The position numbers and the translations under genes were made by a program. The notes under the pieces are model-generated. The model was given only the letters and a program-made list of their open reading frames with translations, was not told the origin of the DNA and ran no database searches. DNA of 64,000 bases from Enchytraeus crypticus (Eukaryota; Annelida; Clitellata; Enchytraeida; Enchytraeidae). Position 1 is the stretch's first letter, and every line of letters begins with the position of its first letter. Shown here in pieces: positions 53,401 through 62,822 of this stretch. Location: positions 305,501-369,500 of the forward strand of contig CAJHZI010000447.1 in the NCBI GenBank assembly GCA_905160935.1, read 5' to 3'.

Positions 53401-56287
53401 TAAGTTATTAACTAAGTCGTCAACTTTTTGCTAAATCGATCATCATCATTGAACCATTCACTAGGTTATTAGCTTATGTTCAATAAAGTTGTTCAAACAT
53501 CATGTAGTCATTAACAGGCTCAATAAAATCATCATCATTGAATAATTAACTATTTTATATGCTCAATCTATTCAGCATCGTTAATAATTAACTAGGTTAT
53601 CAATTCATGCTCAATCAGTCATCATTATTAAGTCATTTAATTAATTACGATATCGGTATATGCTCCATCAAGTCATCATCATCGCCATTATAACATCAAC
53701 TAGGTCTAGTGCCTGCTTAATCAAATTAAGTCTACTTAATTATATAAATTAAATTGATTATAATATTCATTAAGTTTTGCATTCTTCTTCCGAGTTGAGT
53801 GAGGGTTGTAAGTTGTTGGTGTTGAGTAATAATTTAATTTGGTGGGAATTGTGTGTTGGTGATGTAGAAAGAGAGTTGTGAGTTGGTTGTGTCAATAGTT
53901 GAGTTGTGGTTGGTAGTGTATGGTTGTGGGTTGCTGGTGTGTCGCGAACAGCCTTGCTGCCTGTTCGTCCTCGAGCGGTTGTCTTATTCTGGACCCGCTC
54001 GACGGTCGGCAGTACTTCGAGACGGCAGCTTTTTCGTCGAATGCTTTATTAAGGGTACCGCTTGTCAGGAGGAACCGAGGTGCTGCGTCTTCAAATGATA
54101 CTTCTTTCCTCGTATCATCCGTCTCGATAGGCCTTTCTTGTTCGTTACCGACTGAGTAGGCCAAGGTCCAACCCCCCTTGTCTACTTCGTAATTGGGTTC
54201 TCGGGAACCCGGTGCACAGCGTCGACGCTGGACCGAGTCGGGAGTAGAAGCATACTCCACGTCTTCTATGTATTTAGACGATGATGGTTGATTTTCTTCC
54301 ATGCTTCCTCGTGATATCCGTGGTTCTCGGGGCGAAGTGATGTGGTGACCCGAACCGGTAGTGGAAGCGTCTGCGTTATCTTGGGCGATCACGGTTGGAT
54401 TTTCTACCCTGCTTCCTAGTTTTACAAACTTGTAGTATATAATTAATTGATTGGTTGCTTTTAACTGCGACGAACTTTATTTTCTTTACCCTATTAAAAC
54501 GTCCCTTTACCTTTTTAGACTTATCCTTCCCTATCCTTTTACTATTGGTCTTCCCGTATTTTCTACTCCTAATTGGTAATCCTACTCCCGCCTGCAGAGA
54601 CGAACTCGACCCAGGCGCTTAGCAAATACCTGCAGAGACGAACTCGACCCAGGCAATGCCGTTGTTAGCCTCCCGCCTGCAGAGACACACTCGACCCAGG
54701 CGCTTAGCAACTACCCGCAGAGACGAACTCGACCCGGGTATTGCCGTGGACTACCAGCCTCCTCGCCTGTAGAGACACACTCGACCCAGGCGCTTAGCAA
54801 CTACCCGCAGAGACGAACTCGACCCGGGTATCGCCGTGGACTACCAGCCTCCCGCCTGCAGAGACACACTCGACCCAGGCGCTTAGCAAATACCCGCAGA
54901 GACGAACTCGACCCGAGTATTGCCGTGGACTACCAGCCTCCTCGCCTGTAGAGACACACTCGACCCAGGCGCTTAGCAAATACCCGCAGAGACGGACTCG
55001 ACCCGGGTATCGCCGTGGACTACTAGCCTCTTCGCCTGTAGAGACACACTCGACCCAGGCGCTTAGCGAATACCCGCAGAGACGGACTCGACCCGGGTAT
55101 CGCCGTGGACTACTAGCCTCCTACCTGGGCCTACCCAGGGGGACACTGAACTCTCTCGCCTCCAAATTAGCCTTCGCGGCTTGGGACACTAGCCAACCTG
55201 AGGGGCCCCTTACCTATCCCGTAGGGAGTCAGTAAGGGGAAGGATCATTGAGACTCGATCCTTATGAGAACTACACGTTGTACACCGTATAGACCCATCG
55301 GAGCCGCCCTCCTGGGAACCTACTCAGACGAACCAAGTAGGCCCCCGGCCCCAACTTGTTTCTATTGTATCTCCGGCCGCTTAATATACTACTCAAGCGA
55401 TCGACTTCAGCCAACCACGGCACTTCTCGTTTAATCGATTTACGCGTTAGCTGCGTCACTTTGGAAATACCCAGCGTAATAATCTAGCTAGGCCTACTTA
55501 TAACTTCGACTTATATAATCTATCATAAATCTTTGGAAATACCCTACGTCACTTAATATTTATAAATAACAGCTGTATAATATTTGCTTTCTATCTACAA
55601 TATATATTTATTAATATAATAATTGTGAACAAGGCGTGTTCATTACATGGTGTATAGGATGAAGTTTTGGTTGGTAGTATTGAACTGGGGTTATAATGTG
55701 GTAGTGTTGAGTAATAGTTTTAGGTTGCTGATGTTGAATGATAGTTCAAAAACCAGCTTATTGTTCAACACCAGGTTGAGTCAAGGTTAAGGCCGGCTGG
55801 TTATATTGGGTGTTGGGTTTTAGGTAGGTTGTGTTGAATGAAAGTTGCGAGTTGGTGGTATTGAATGAGGATTGTGGGTTGGTGATAGTGTGACAGTTTT
55901 TGAGTCGTTGATAGTGTGCTCAGTGCTAATGAATGAGGCTGGGAGAATGATTTCTTAATGAAAAGGTTGAATTGATTTCGTAGAGAGCGGTACATCTAGT
56001 GAGAGCGGTGGATTGAGAGATACACCCATTGAAGTTCTTCATCTCGTTTTGTCCTATTTCCTCTCTCCAACTTATAAGGAAAGTTTTGGCATCACCAACG
56101 ATCAGAAGAATAATTTCTTTAAAGCACTTACCAAGGGTAACTACCATCCTGCACTTCACGTTCTATGTCGTTTGTGTGTGACTGCAACGATCTGTCTCTC
56201 TGTCTTGTAGCTTTTTCTCGTAGTCTTCTGTGATTTAATTTCTTTGCTAGATTCTGTTTGATCAGAATCAATTGCTTGAAGTGTCTA

Positions 56288-56324
<37 letters not shown>

Positions 56325-59300
56325 GGGCAATGTCACCCCCTACAGCAATTGGCAACGTTTAACTTCCAGCGGACAAAGAAAGTTGATTATTTAAAGAAGT
56401 AATAAATTGATTCTTCATGTACTGTTTTGCACAATATTATCAGTCTGTCATAATATTAATAATAATGATAGTGATAATGATAAAGATAATAATAGTAATG
56501 AGAATAATAAGACTAATAATAATAATTATAATAATAATAATAGAGATTTAAAAAAGGTATATAAAGGTCTGTTTTGTTTTTCAAGGGTTATGCCAGGGAC
56601 TTTATACCATCACATGTCACTAAAAATCAATTTACCCCAAACGACCTAAAAAACGTGCTGAAGAGAAAGAAACAGATCCTAAGCGGTGCCAGTCCAGTGC
56701 TAAAAAACATTCAAGCAAGATGAAAAAAGTCTATGATGGGAAGAGAGGTGTTTTCAACCTACAACAGAAAGTGGAAGTTGTGGAACATAAACAAAGATCA
56801 GGAGGCAGAGAGTTCCAAACAATAGGAGCTGATAAGGGAAATGAACGTCTACCTAATGATGTGCGAAAATTAGGAATTTTGAGCAGTTTGGCATCAGAAG
56901 AACGAAGCTTACAAGAAGGTTGATATTGGATTCAGAGATCGGAATGGTAAGAAGTTTTACCAAAATAGGTGTTTTGAAAGTTAATGGAGCTATTTTATTC
57001 TTAATTCTTTGAACCACAGGAAGCTAATGAATATTATGAAGTAGGGAATTTGAGGTGGCCTGAAGCCTTAGGGATCGATAGACAACACATGCTAGAGATT
57101 TCTGAAATAGTTGCAAACTTATGAGAGAAGAAAGTAGGCCATATAAGATTGAGTTTACAGTACTTAGTAAAGTTTAGAATGAACTGTTAAGTTAGCAAAA
57201 GATATGGATGAATTTTTATTGAGAGATGACCGTATCTGTCTCATTTGATGAGATATGAGATTTGATTGAAGTTAAGTTTTTCATCAAATATGGCACCAAG
57301 TTTTTAGCCTTGTGAGTAGGGGTGATAGCATGATTTTAAAAATTGACAGAAGAATTGGCTACTTTGGTTTTTTTGTGGGGTACTGATTAACCTATATTTG
57401 GTTTTAGATGGATTGACTAAGAGACAATTTCAACAAGATCATGAATTAACTTTTTCAAAACAGATGCAAGGTGTTGCAATTTCAGATCATAATCAGAGCT
57501 TCTATTCAAAAATATCAATCACTTCCAAAGAGCATTACCAAAAAATGGAAGGGTGATAATGGTCAAATTTTACTTGTCACTAGTCTATTGAATAATTAAT
57601 TGGTCGTTTGACTGGCGATTGTGTGACAGATAATTTGTTAAGTGATTAAGACCTGGACTTCCTTGTGGATTAGTAGTTTACAGATTGTGTGACTGATTAG
57701 GACTATAGGTTCTGCCGAATATTAGCCGATGTTGAAGTCATCAATTTAATGTCGGTAAGATATTTGACTGCAGATCAGTATGTACGGGGTTCATATCTTG
57801 GGCTCGCCCATCTCTGTCATCGCTTTCAAGTGAGGAAATTGATGTTCACATTAACATTTGATTTATGATTGATGACTCAGCTGGTATGTATTGGGTCCAG
57901 GAAACTTGACAATATTTCAGTCAAGTCTTAAATAATTTAAAGAGTCTACAAATGCAGAGTCTGACGTGGTAAATTGGAATTCACCTTTGCATATATTTTT
58001 ACTCGTTACTATTTACTGAACTATCTCAAGGATCTTAGGCTCTTTTGTGGTAACCCTCTTCATATTTGCAATTTGCATATTTGGTAAGTTCTAGAGTGTA
58101 AGTAATAGACAGACATTTTGTTCAGTATTTGTGTTGATTTAGACAAATAAAACAGTTGTTGGCAAAGAATTTAATTTTGATGTAGCAGAACATTAAATGG
58201 GGAATATTAATGGAGCAAAGATTTGCATTTTGCTCATTGCAGGGATTATATTGGATTGACCTTGTAGCACTTGCCACTGAGCAAACCTACGAGTTGTAAA
58301 GACATGATTATTGGAAGAGAGAGAACAAGAGCAACAGGCGAGGCTTTGCTTAAGAAACTAGTGATGCATTATGTCACTAGTGTAAAAATGTGAATTCTAG
58401 CTTACTTTTAGTTAGAATGACTATGCAACTGAGTAACTGATTGATTGCTGTGCAGAGTTTTCACGTGACAGAGTGCCTGTGGTATTAGCACCTCTGTTGT
58501 ATCAGGATCAACAAGATATACCATTGAGCAAGCTCTCTGCTGATCAGCAGGACATACCAGTCATCATGGTTTGCTTTTTTCATTGTAGCTTTCGTAATAA
58601 CTGAAGTTTAGTGTTTTTTAGATGTTAAGGTGTAACGATTAGGGTGTTTGCCATGGAGTCTAGCGGCCTGGGTTCAAAGCCCAGCTCAGACTGTGAACAA
58701 CCAAAGAGTTTCCAAAGTGTAATTAAAGTTATTCTAACGCAGTTACTGAGTAAGTAATTAGTTAATATTCCTATAGTGGAATTTGTGTTTTGCTACATTA
58801 AGTGACTAGAGCAACGTATTGTGAGAGAGAGAGATATATGTGTTTATTTCAGCATCAACGCCAAATCACTGACAAATGCAAATAGAAAGAAACATTTAAA
58901 AGAAATAAAATTTTAAAAAAATTCCCAGAACACAGGGTATCAAACAGTCTTAAGACAGATTGTATTTAGCTTTATATAGATATTGTATTTTCGTTGGTTT
59001 GATATAGTATATGATTATTTTAGTTCTACGTGACATTGGATCGAATGTATTACAAGGACAGCAGATTTAAATTTAATTAATTTTCGTTGATATCAAGCAT
59101 TCGGATATTTCTTAATTTTCTCGAACTGTATGTACCCTTATTTAATTCGCTTTTTATATTAAATTAAAATAATTAAATATTAAATACAGTAGTCTGTGAG
59201 TAAATCCGTAAAAGGTCGGGATCTTTAGGTAAGTCAGTTTAATTTATGAGGTCAGATACAAATCCATTGAATCGGTACAAATCCATTGAATCGGTTAGTA

Positions 59301-62300
59301 CTTTCAAGGATTTTGCGTCTTAGGTGTCATTAGCCTGTTGAGGTAAGACACCCTGATATTTCCCATATGAGCTTAGGTTCAGGATACATAACTCAGGATG
59401 TGCTCACTTAGAATTGTGAAATATTTAATTTCACAAACATGAGTTTTGTTGGCAAAAATGAACCTACCTGGCTGAATTTCACAGGAAATTTTTCGCATTG
59501 CGAATTTCACAGGAATCTCAGTCATACTCGTTTCAACAGCAACTTGCCACAGTCAATTTATGTCTAAACGATGGTTGAGCGAGTGTGTCTGCTAAGAAGA
59601 AGTGTTCGTTTATGATTAATGCCGAATCTGCATGCGTCTTATTCGTGAAATGTTCAGAAATCTATGCAAAATGCTTGAATAATAAGGCATCAGTTACCGA
59701 TTAAATTGTTAAAATGTTTATCAGAACTGAAGATGCACAATGGCAGTAGTTAACAAAAATTGGCAATGTTAGAGTATTTGTTTGATTTATTGGTGTATAT
59801 TTATTTCGGTTACTTCTCTCTAAGTTCTCCGTAACATGCTGTTCAAATTGTTTTTTCAGTTTTTAGTGCAAATTTTATATTGCAATGGCAGTAAACAAAA
59901 GTAGTTAACAAAATTGTGCAATTTTAATGTTAGAGTATTTGTTTGATTTATTGGTGTGAATATTTTTTTTCGGTTATTTCTCTGTTACATTCAGTTGCAA
60001 CTTTATTTTCAGTTTTTAGTTCCTATATTATTTTATATACAAAGTTTTTTTAGCAAATTTTACTAATAGTTAGATGTTATGCTAAAAACTTATCATTGAT
60101 TCAATATATTGTTAACAGAAAATGTTAGATATTTGCAAGTGAATGATATTTAATAGACTGAAAGCTTATTTGAGCTAAATTTAATACAAAGTGAAACATT
60201 TTATGAAGTTATGTTATTACTTGTTGGTATTAGTTGAGTGGTGGTTGTAAATATAACTTATCAATGATATATATTTAATTGAATTTAATGGTTTGTAATG
60301 TTTATAATCATTTAAGGACCTTGCTTCTCCTCAGCACATTTCTTTTGCAGGTTGGTCTGAATGAATTGATCTGTAGTGATGTGTGCTGTTGGGGACGTCC
60401 CTGACATCATCCCTGGATGAGGAAACGGACGTTTAACCTTTATTATTATTATTATTATGAAATTTTGAAATTTTGATATTATTATTATTATAATCCTCTA
60501 AAATAATGCACATTTTATTTAATAAAGCGTGTCTGTAGTCTATTGCAGGTTTTTATTATAGTTCTGATGTAAAGAACTTTCTAGCACTATATCTGTTTTA
60601 TTTGATGCTAATTGTGTGCGTGTTTTGTGCAGGTTGATACATCACTGGCTGATATGTTGCTGGAGCAGGGTCCAGCTGTGCTTAAAAGGTTAGCCCTTAA
60701 ATTTGTTCTAATGTTCCAACAACTTTATAAGAAGAGAAGGTTTTCTGATCTTTGTCATGTCCTCTATGTGCTAGACTAATAGGTGTCTCAAAATTTAAGG
60801 TTGTTGAAATGTTTTGAAATAAAAATAAAAAACAGAAATAAAAGAAAAAGGTTGTAACATAATCACTGTGTTGAGCAAGTGTAAAAAGTACTTTTTTATC
60901 CTTGTTTTACTAATCAAAACAAACATTTTTTGATTAGTACTATTTCAGAATGTGATTTTTTTGTACAGATGTTCACTTTGCACATGTATCAGTAATATAA
61001 AACCCTGTTTAGCGTATGGCAATGTCAGACTTTTGTTGGTATTTCTTTTTTTGTTGAAAATCATTGAACCATTGTTGTAGAACAGTGTTGTGAAGTTTTT
61101 GTGTACTAGGGTCTATGTCTGATATTTATGTATGTGATATGTTTTTAAGTTGATAATTAGTTGATCATTATTGTAGTTGTAAACTATATTATAGAGCTTT
61201 TATTGAAAATATTAGTGTTTATTTGTTAATAAATTTATTTGTGCTTATAGTGGTTTGTTTAATGGCAGGTAGGATGAAAACAAAATTTCCTATATTATGA
61301 ACTGCCGAATCAGATAGACTCTTCAATACCATATTCTACTGGATTATCAATAATGATGGATTTTGCTACTATATCGCAGACACTGTTAAAAGATAGATAT
61401 AAGCTACCAAAAATCTTCCAGCTTTATTATTTGGAAGCTATGTGTTTTGCTATGTGTTTGCTATGTTTTGTTTTGCTACGTGTTTTTATGGTACTGAGCA
61501 GACAGAACCACTGTAGATTGTGACAGTTTTTTGATCGATGTAGTTATGTTTCTTTTGCAGCACATACTACTGTAGATCTGTGGCAGCTGTTTCATGGATA
61601 ATGTATGTTGTTTTGAGCAGCACGGACCACTGTAAAGCAGTCGTGACACAGTATGGACTAAAGAACGTGACAACAGCAGCTGTAGCTAGAGCTCTTGCTA
61701 TGATGGTTGAGAACAGCGATAGTGCTGCCACTCAGGTGTCTGCTTTTCTCTGTTTTTTTCTATTTAACTGTGACTAGAACTATGTAGCAATTCAATAAGA
61801 ATCTATCATCAGTTCTTCATTAAATGAGAAGAGCTATTATCCAACGTGAGAAATAGATTGACTAGTTTGATTTACTGTATTTATTTGCTATGTAGTTTGA
61901 TTTTCTGTATATATAGAGAGTTCTCAATGATTATTCATTCTATTGTTCACTGACTATATTCTATTACACTATCATTAAAGTGAAAGTTAAACCCACATTA
62001 TAGTGAAATGATCAACTATGTCGGTAATTATCTCTTTTAATACCACATGTGTAAACCGTTAAGCAGTTTCGTCCATTTTCTGTATAACCAGTCCAGTGAA
62101 ATGTCCGAGATTTAACTCTTAGATCAACGCAGCTGAGATTCGAACCAACGAGAGTTCAATTCACCTCAGGATCTCTCATTTAAAACTTCATGACGTTACG
62201 CCTATGCAATTGTGATACTCATTCGATATTCTAGCACCATTCATTACTCACATGTCCAATCAGTCTCTCTCACGGAGTTGTGCTTCATTATTAAAATCTG

Positions 62301-62822
62301 CATATTACACCCTGTTACTAAAGAAATCTGATATGGCTGCATATAAATGATGTGAAATCGTAAAGACCTAATGTATAACTAACCTCTGTTTGATATACTA
62401 ATGGAGCGCCCGGTGGGTAAATCAAGTACCTACTCATCTCGACAAAATAAAGTTGCTACCCATCATTCAGTCTGCATACAGAGGCTATCATTCCACAGAG
62501 ACATCTGTATTGAAAGTCCACTCTGATCTCCTTCGAGCGATAGACTCGGGTGATGTTGAAATAGGTGTTGTTGGATCTCTCAACTCCCTTTGACACTGTC
62601 GATCACTGCGCATTGATTGAGAGGTTGAGAGTATCGTGTGAACTTCAAGGGTCAGTGCTGAAGTTGGCTCACTTCATACCTGGTACGTAAAAGTATAATG
62701 AATGTGTGTGTGTTGTTATGTGTGTATGACAGAGTGCTTGGATGGATGGAGGAAGCTCAGAGAATGGAGGAGGTACAGCTACGTGGAAAGCTGATGTGTT
62801 TGTACAAGTCGTCAGAGAACTG
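47321..62822 (+). CDS. CNOT1: CCR4-NOT transcription complex subunit 1, N-terminal exons 1-9
   Basis: Joined exons: 47321-47422, 48438-48545, 49024-49116, 52859-53039, 55984-56136, 58456-58568, 60633-60688, 61621-61735, 62733-62822; 1,011 nt, 337 codons, continuing beyond the window. The start [15 protein letters not shown] and the blocks [36 protein letters not shown] and [14 protein letters not shown] match the conserved N-terminus of animal CNOT1. All GT/AG sites and phases agree. CNOT1 is the scaffold on which deadenylases CCR4/CAF1 and the NOT module assemble to shorten mRNA tails. Introns are large and full of repeats. Confidence 0.93.
48438..48545 (+). CDS. CNOT1: CNOT1 exon 2
   Basis: 36 codons, [20 protein letters not shown] onward to GKDTYQ. 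Acceptor TTGTGCAG, donor CAG/GTACTG. Confidence 0.93.
49024..49116 (+). CDS. CNOT1: CNOT1 exon 3
   Basis: 31 codons, [15 protein letters not shown] to SPLHQQK. Acceptor GATACAG, donor AAG/GTAGCT. Confidence 0.92.
49191..51376. mobile_element. 2.2-kb fold-back (inverted repeat) element in CNOT1 intron 3
   Basis: The left end GGGTCATTCCATGTCAACTG and the right end's reverse complement are the same. Arms of about 1 kb (49191-50195 and 50390-51376) are complementary over most of their length around a spacer of about 200 bp. Each arm contains a module repeated in diverged form (CCTATCTATATGAAACT ... CATAGATTCA ... GCAGCTC). No transposase. A TSD is not certain (TTA/ATA flanks). Possibly a Kolobok/MITE-like or fold-back transposon. 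Confidence 0.82.
51476..51610 (+). mobile_element. SINE family A (plus), CNOT1 intron 3
   Basis: TGTAGCCAGTACATGTCGGT, AGTTCAAATTTTGGGCTCGC and GATGAAACTGACGTTAGC; diverged. Confidence 0.68.
51722..51860 (-). mobile_element. SINE family A (minus), CNOT1 intron 3
   Basis: GAGCCCAGGATTTGAACCC, TCACTAACATCGCTTTCGAG (minus strand) and CTGGCTGGAGTCAGTGATG-like head; opposite orientation to the copy 110 bp upstream. Confidence 0.72.
52382..52517 (-). mobile_element. SINE family A (minus), well-preserved copy
   Basis: Plus-strand words: AGCTAAGGTTAATGTCAGTT, TCGAAAGCGATGTCAGTGAC, GGGCGAGCCCAGGATTTGAA, CCGCGGTCGAATATCTTACC and ACTTCGCCACTGGCTCCAGC. One of the most complete copies; a useful consensus source. 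Confidence 0.78.
52859..53039 (+). CDS. CNOT1: CNOT1 exon 4
   Basis: 60 codons plus 1 nt, [18 protein letters not shown] through LNSYIDS. Acceptor CATTACAG, donor CTG/GTTAGT, phase 1. Confidence 0.93.
53168..53258. repeat. CCGGATTT/AAATCCGG palindromic short repeat
   Basis: CTAGGTGTGCTCCGGATTTG, CCGGAACCGGATTTCAAACC, CAAATCCGGTCGGAACCAG and GACCTAG. A diverged relative is at 45917-45995. Looks like a hAT-type terminal piece or very small MITE. Confidence 0.45.
53290..53390 (-). mobile_element. SINE family A (minus), truncated
   Basis: AATGTTAACGTCAGTTTCAT, GCGAGCCCAGGATTTGAATC and CCGCACATACTGAT; the head is missing. Confidence 0.65.
53395..53745. repeat. Degenerate tandem repeat, about 60 bp
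   Basis: Repeated phrases ATCATCATTGAA, TTAACTAGGTTATTA/CAATTCATGCTCAAT and GTCATCATTATTAA recur about six times with heavy divergence. Confidence 0.55.
53790..53934. repeat. G/T-rich minisatellite, left part
   Basis: Loose 23-30 bp units on GTTGTGGGTTGGTGTTGAGT. The array resumes at 55653 beyond the LTR-like insertion. Confidence 0.65.
53940..55647. mobile_element. LTR-like insertion (solo LTR candidate), TSD TGGTG
   Basis: The 1,708-bp insert begins TGTCGCGAAC and ends GTTCATTACA, has the TG...CA signature and is flanked by TGGTG at 53935-53939 and 55648-55652. It is strikingly GC-richer and CpG-richer than the rest of the intron. No RT, gag or protease domain was seen; the 166-codon frame on its minus strand crosses the element boundary and lacks a family match. 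Alternative: a large non-autonomous element of another class. Lies in CNOT1 intron 4. Confidence 0.6.
54585..55130. repeat. About 88-bp GC-rich minisatellite inside the LTR-like element
   Basis: About six units: CGCCTGTAGAGACACACTCG, ACCCAGGCGCTTAGCAA, TACCCGCAGAGACGAACTCG, ACCCGGGTATCGCCGTGGAC and TACCAGCCTC. Each unit holds two related sub-repeats of GCAGAGAC...CTCGACCC. Confidence 0.85.
55653..55935. repeat. G/T-rich minisatellite, right part
   Basis: Continuation of the 53790 array: GGTTGGTAGTATTGAACTGG, GTTGCTGATGTTGAATG and ATTGTGGGTTGGTGATAG units, ending about 50 bp before exon 5. Confidence 0.65.
55984..56136 (+). CDS. CNOT1: CNOT1 exon 5
   Basis: Acceptor TTCGTAG chosen because only it keeps phase. 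Encodes a Ser/Gly-rich lead, then [14 protein letters not shown]. Donor AAGG/GTAACT, phase 1. The exact 5' limit is the least certain of the set. Confidence 0.8.
56287..56330. repeat. (AAT)n microsatellite
   Basis: AATAATAATAATAATAAT with one ACT interruption, at 56289-56325. A second, looser AAT/GAT tract is at 56448-56545. Confidence 0.8.
56690..57560 (-). pseudogene. LINE remnant (minus strand), CR1/L2-like
   Basis: Minus-strand segments: [19 protein letters not shown] (after the RT palm), [15 protein letters not shown], then [17 protein letters not shown] and [19 protein letters not shown] regions toward the 3' end. Many stops. Lies in CNOT1 intron 5. Confidence 0.6.
57757..57865 (+). 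mobile_element. SINE family A (plus), truncated
   Basis: TCGGTAAGATATTTGACTGC, GGGGTTCATATCTTGGGCTC, ATCGCTTTCAAGTGAGGAAA. Confidence 0.68.
58456..58568 (+). CDS. CNOT1: CNOT1 exon 6
   Basis: Acceptor [27 protein letters not shown] matches the PVVLAPLLY block of CNOT1. Donor ATG/GTTTGC, phase 0. Confidence 0.9.
58630..59335 (+). mobile_element. Dispersed repeat C, copy 2, with tRNA-like head
   Basis: The head TAACGATTAGGGTGTTTGCC and the B box CTGGGTTCAAAGCCCAGC resemble a pol III promoter. The body follows the same block order as 13340-13810 but carries an extra segment of about 110 bp (58850-58975). A 22-bp direct duplication (TACAAATCCATTGAATCGGT) lies near the end. Could be a long SINE or a SINE/other-element chimera. 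Confidence 0.58.
59735..60030 (+). repeat. Tandem duplication of about 150 bp
   Basis: GTTAGAGTATTTGTTTGATT and TATTGGTGTRWATATTT, then TTTCAGTTTTTAGT blocks occur twice in the same order. Lies in CNOT1 intron 6. Confidence 0.7.
60310..60465 (+). mobile_element. LINE 3' UTR-like tail
   Basis: GGGGACGTCCCTGACATCAT then GAGGAAACGGACGTTTAACC and (TTA)n, similar to the 3' UTR word GAGACGTCCCTGACATTG at 46874. Confidence 0.5.
60633..60688 (+). CDS. CNOT1: CNOT1 exon 7
   Basis: 56 nt: [18 protein letters not shown] plus 2 nt. Acceptor TTGTGCAG, donor AAAG/GTTAGC, phase 2. Corresponds to the SLAEFMQEVGYGF region of vertebrates. Confidence 0.85.
61621..61735 (+). CDS. CNOT1: CNOT1 exon 8
   Basis: [20 protein letters not shown] then [11 protein letters not shown]. 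Acceptor GAGCAG at 61620 restores family length exactly. A second in-phase acceptor at 61560 (TTTTGCAG) would add 20 residues. Donor CAG/GTGTCT, phase 0. Confidence 0.87.
61985..62215 (-). mobile_element. SINE family B (minus), CNOT1 intron 8
   Basis: GATCAACTATGTCGG, AATACCACATGTGTAAACCG, GATTCGAACCAACGAGAG (inverted B box) and ATGACGTTACGCCTATGC. Confidence 0.72.
62360..62665 (+). pseudogene. LINE RT fragment (CR1/L2-like)
   Basis: [20 protein letters not shown] then [13 protein letters not shown], with FDTVDH in a shifted frame and RLRVSC after it: RT blocks 1-2 only. Truncated at both sides, 70 bp upstream of CNOT1 exon 9. Confidence 0.72.
62733..62822 (+). CDS. CNOT1: CNOT1 exon 9
   Basis: 30 codons, [20 protein letters not shown] then [10 protein letters not shown]. 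Acceptor ATGACAG, donor CTG/GTGTGT. Matches the IWSDG...W..EVLIDVVKEV region; the next exon is not seen before 64000. Confidence 0.85.

Noticed and set aside
53892..54392. 166-codon minus-strand frame
   Set aside because: It runs across the left boundary of the LTR-like element, has no ATG until about 30 codons in, and matches no domain I know.
53935..55652. DIRS-type or tyrosine-recombinase element
   Set aside because: No recombinase or RT domain and no split direct repeats were seen; TG...CA ends and a 5-bp TSD favour an LTR.
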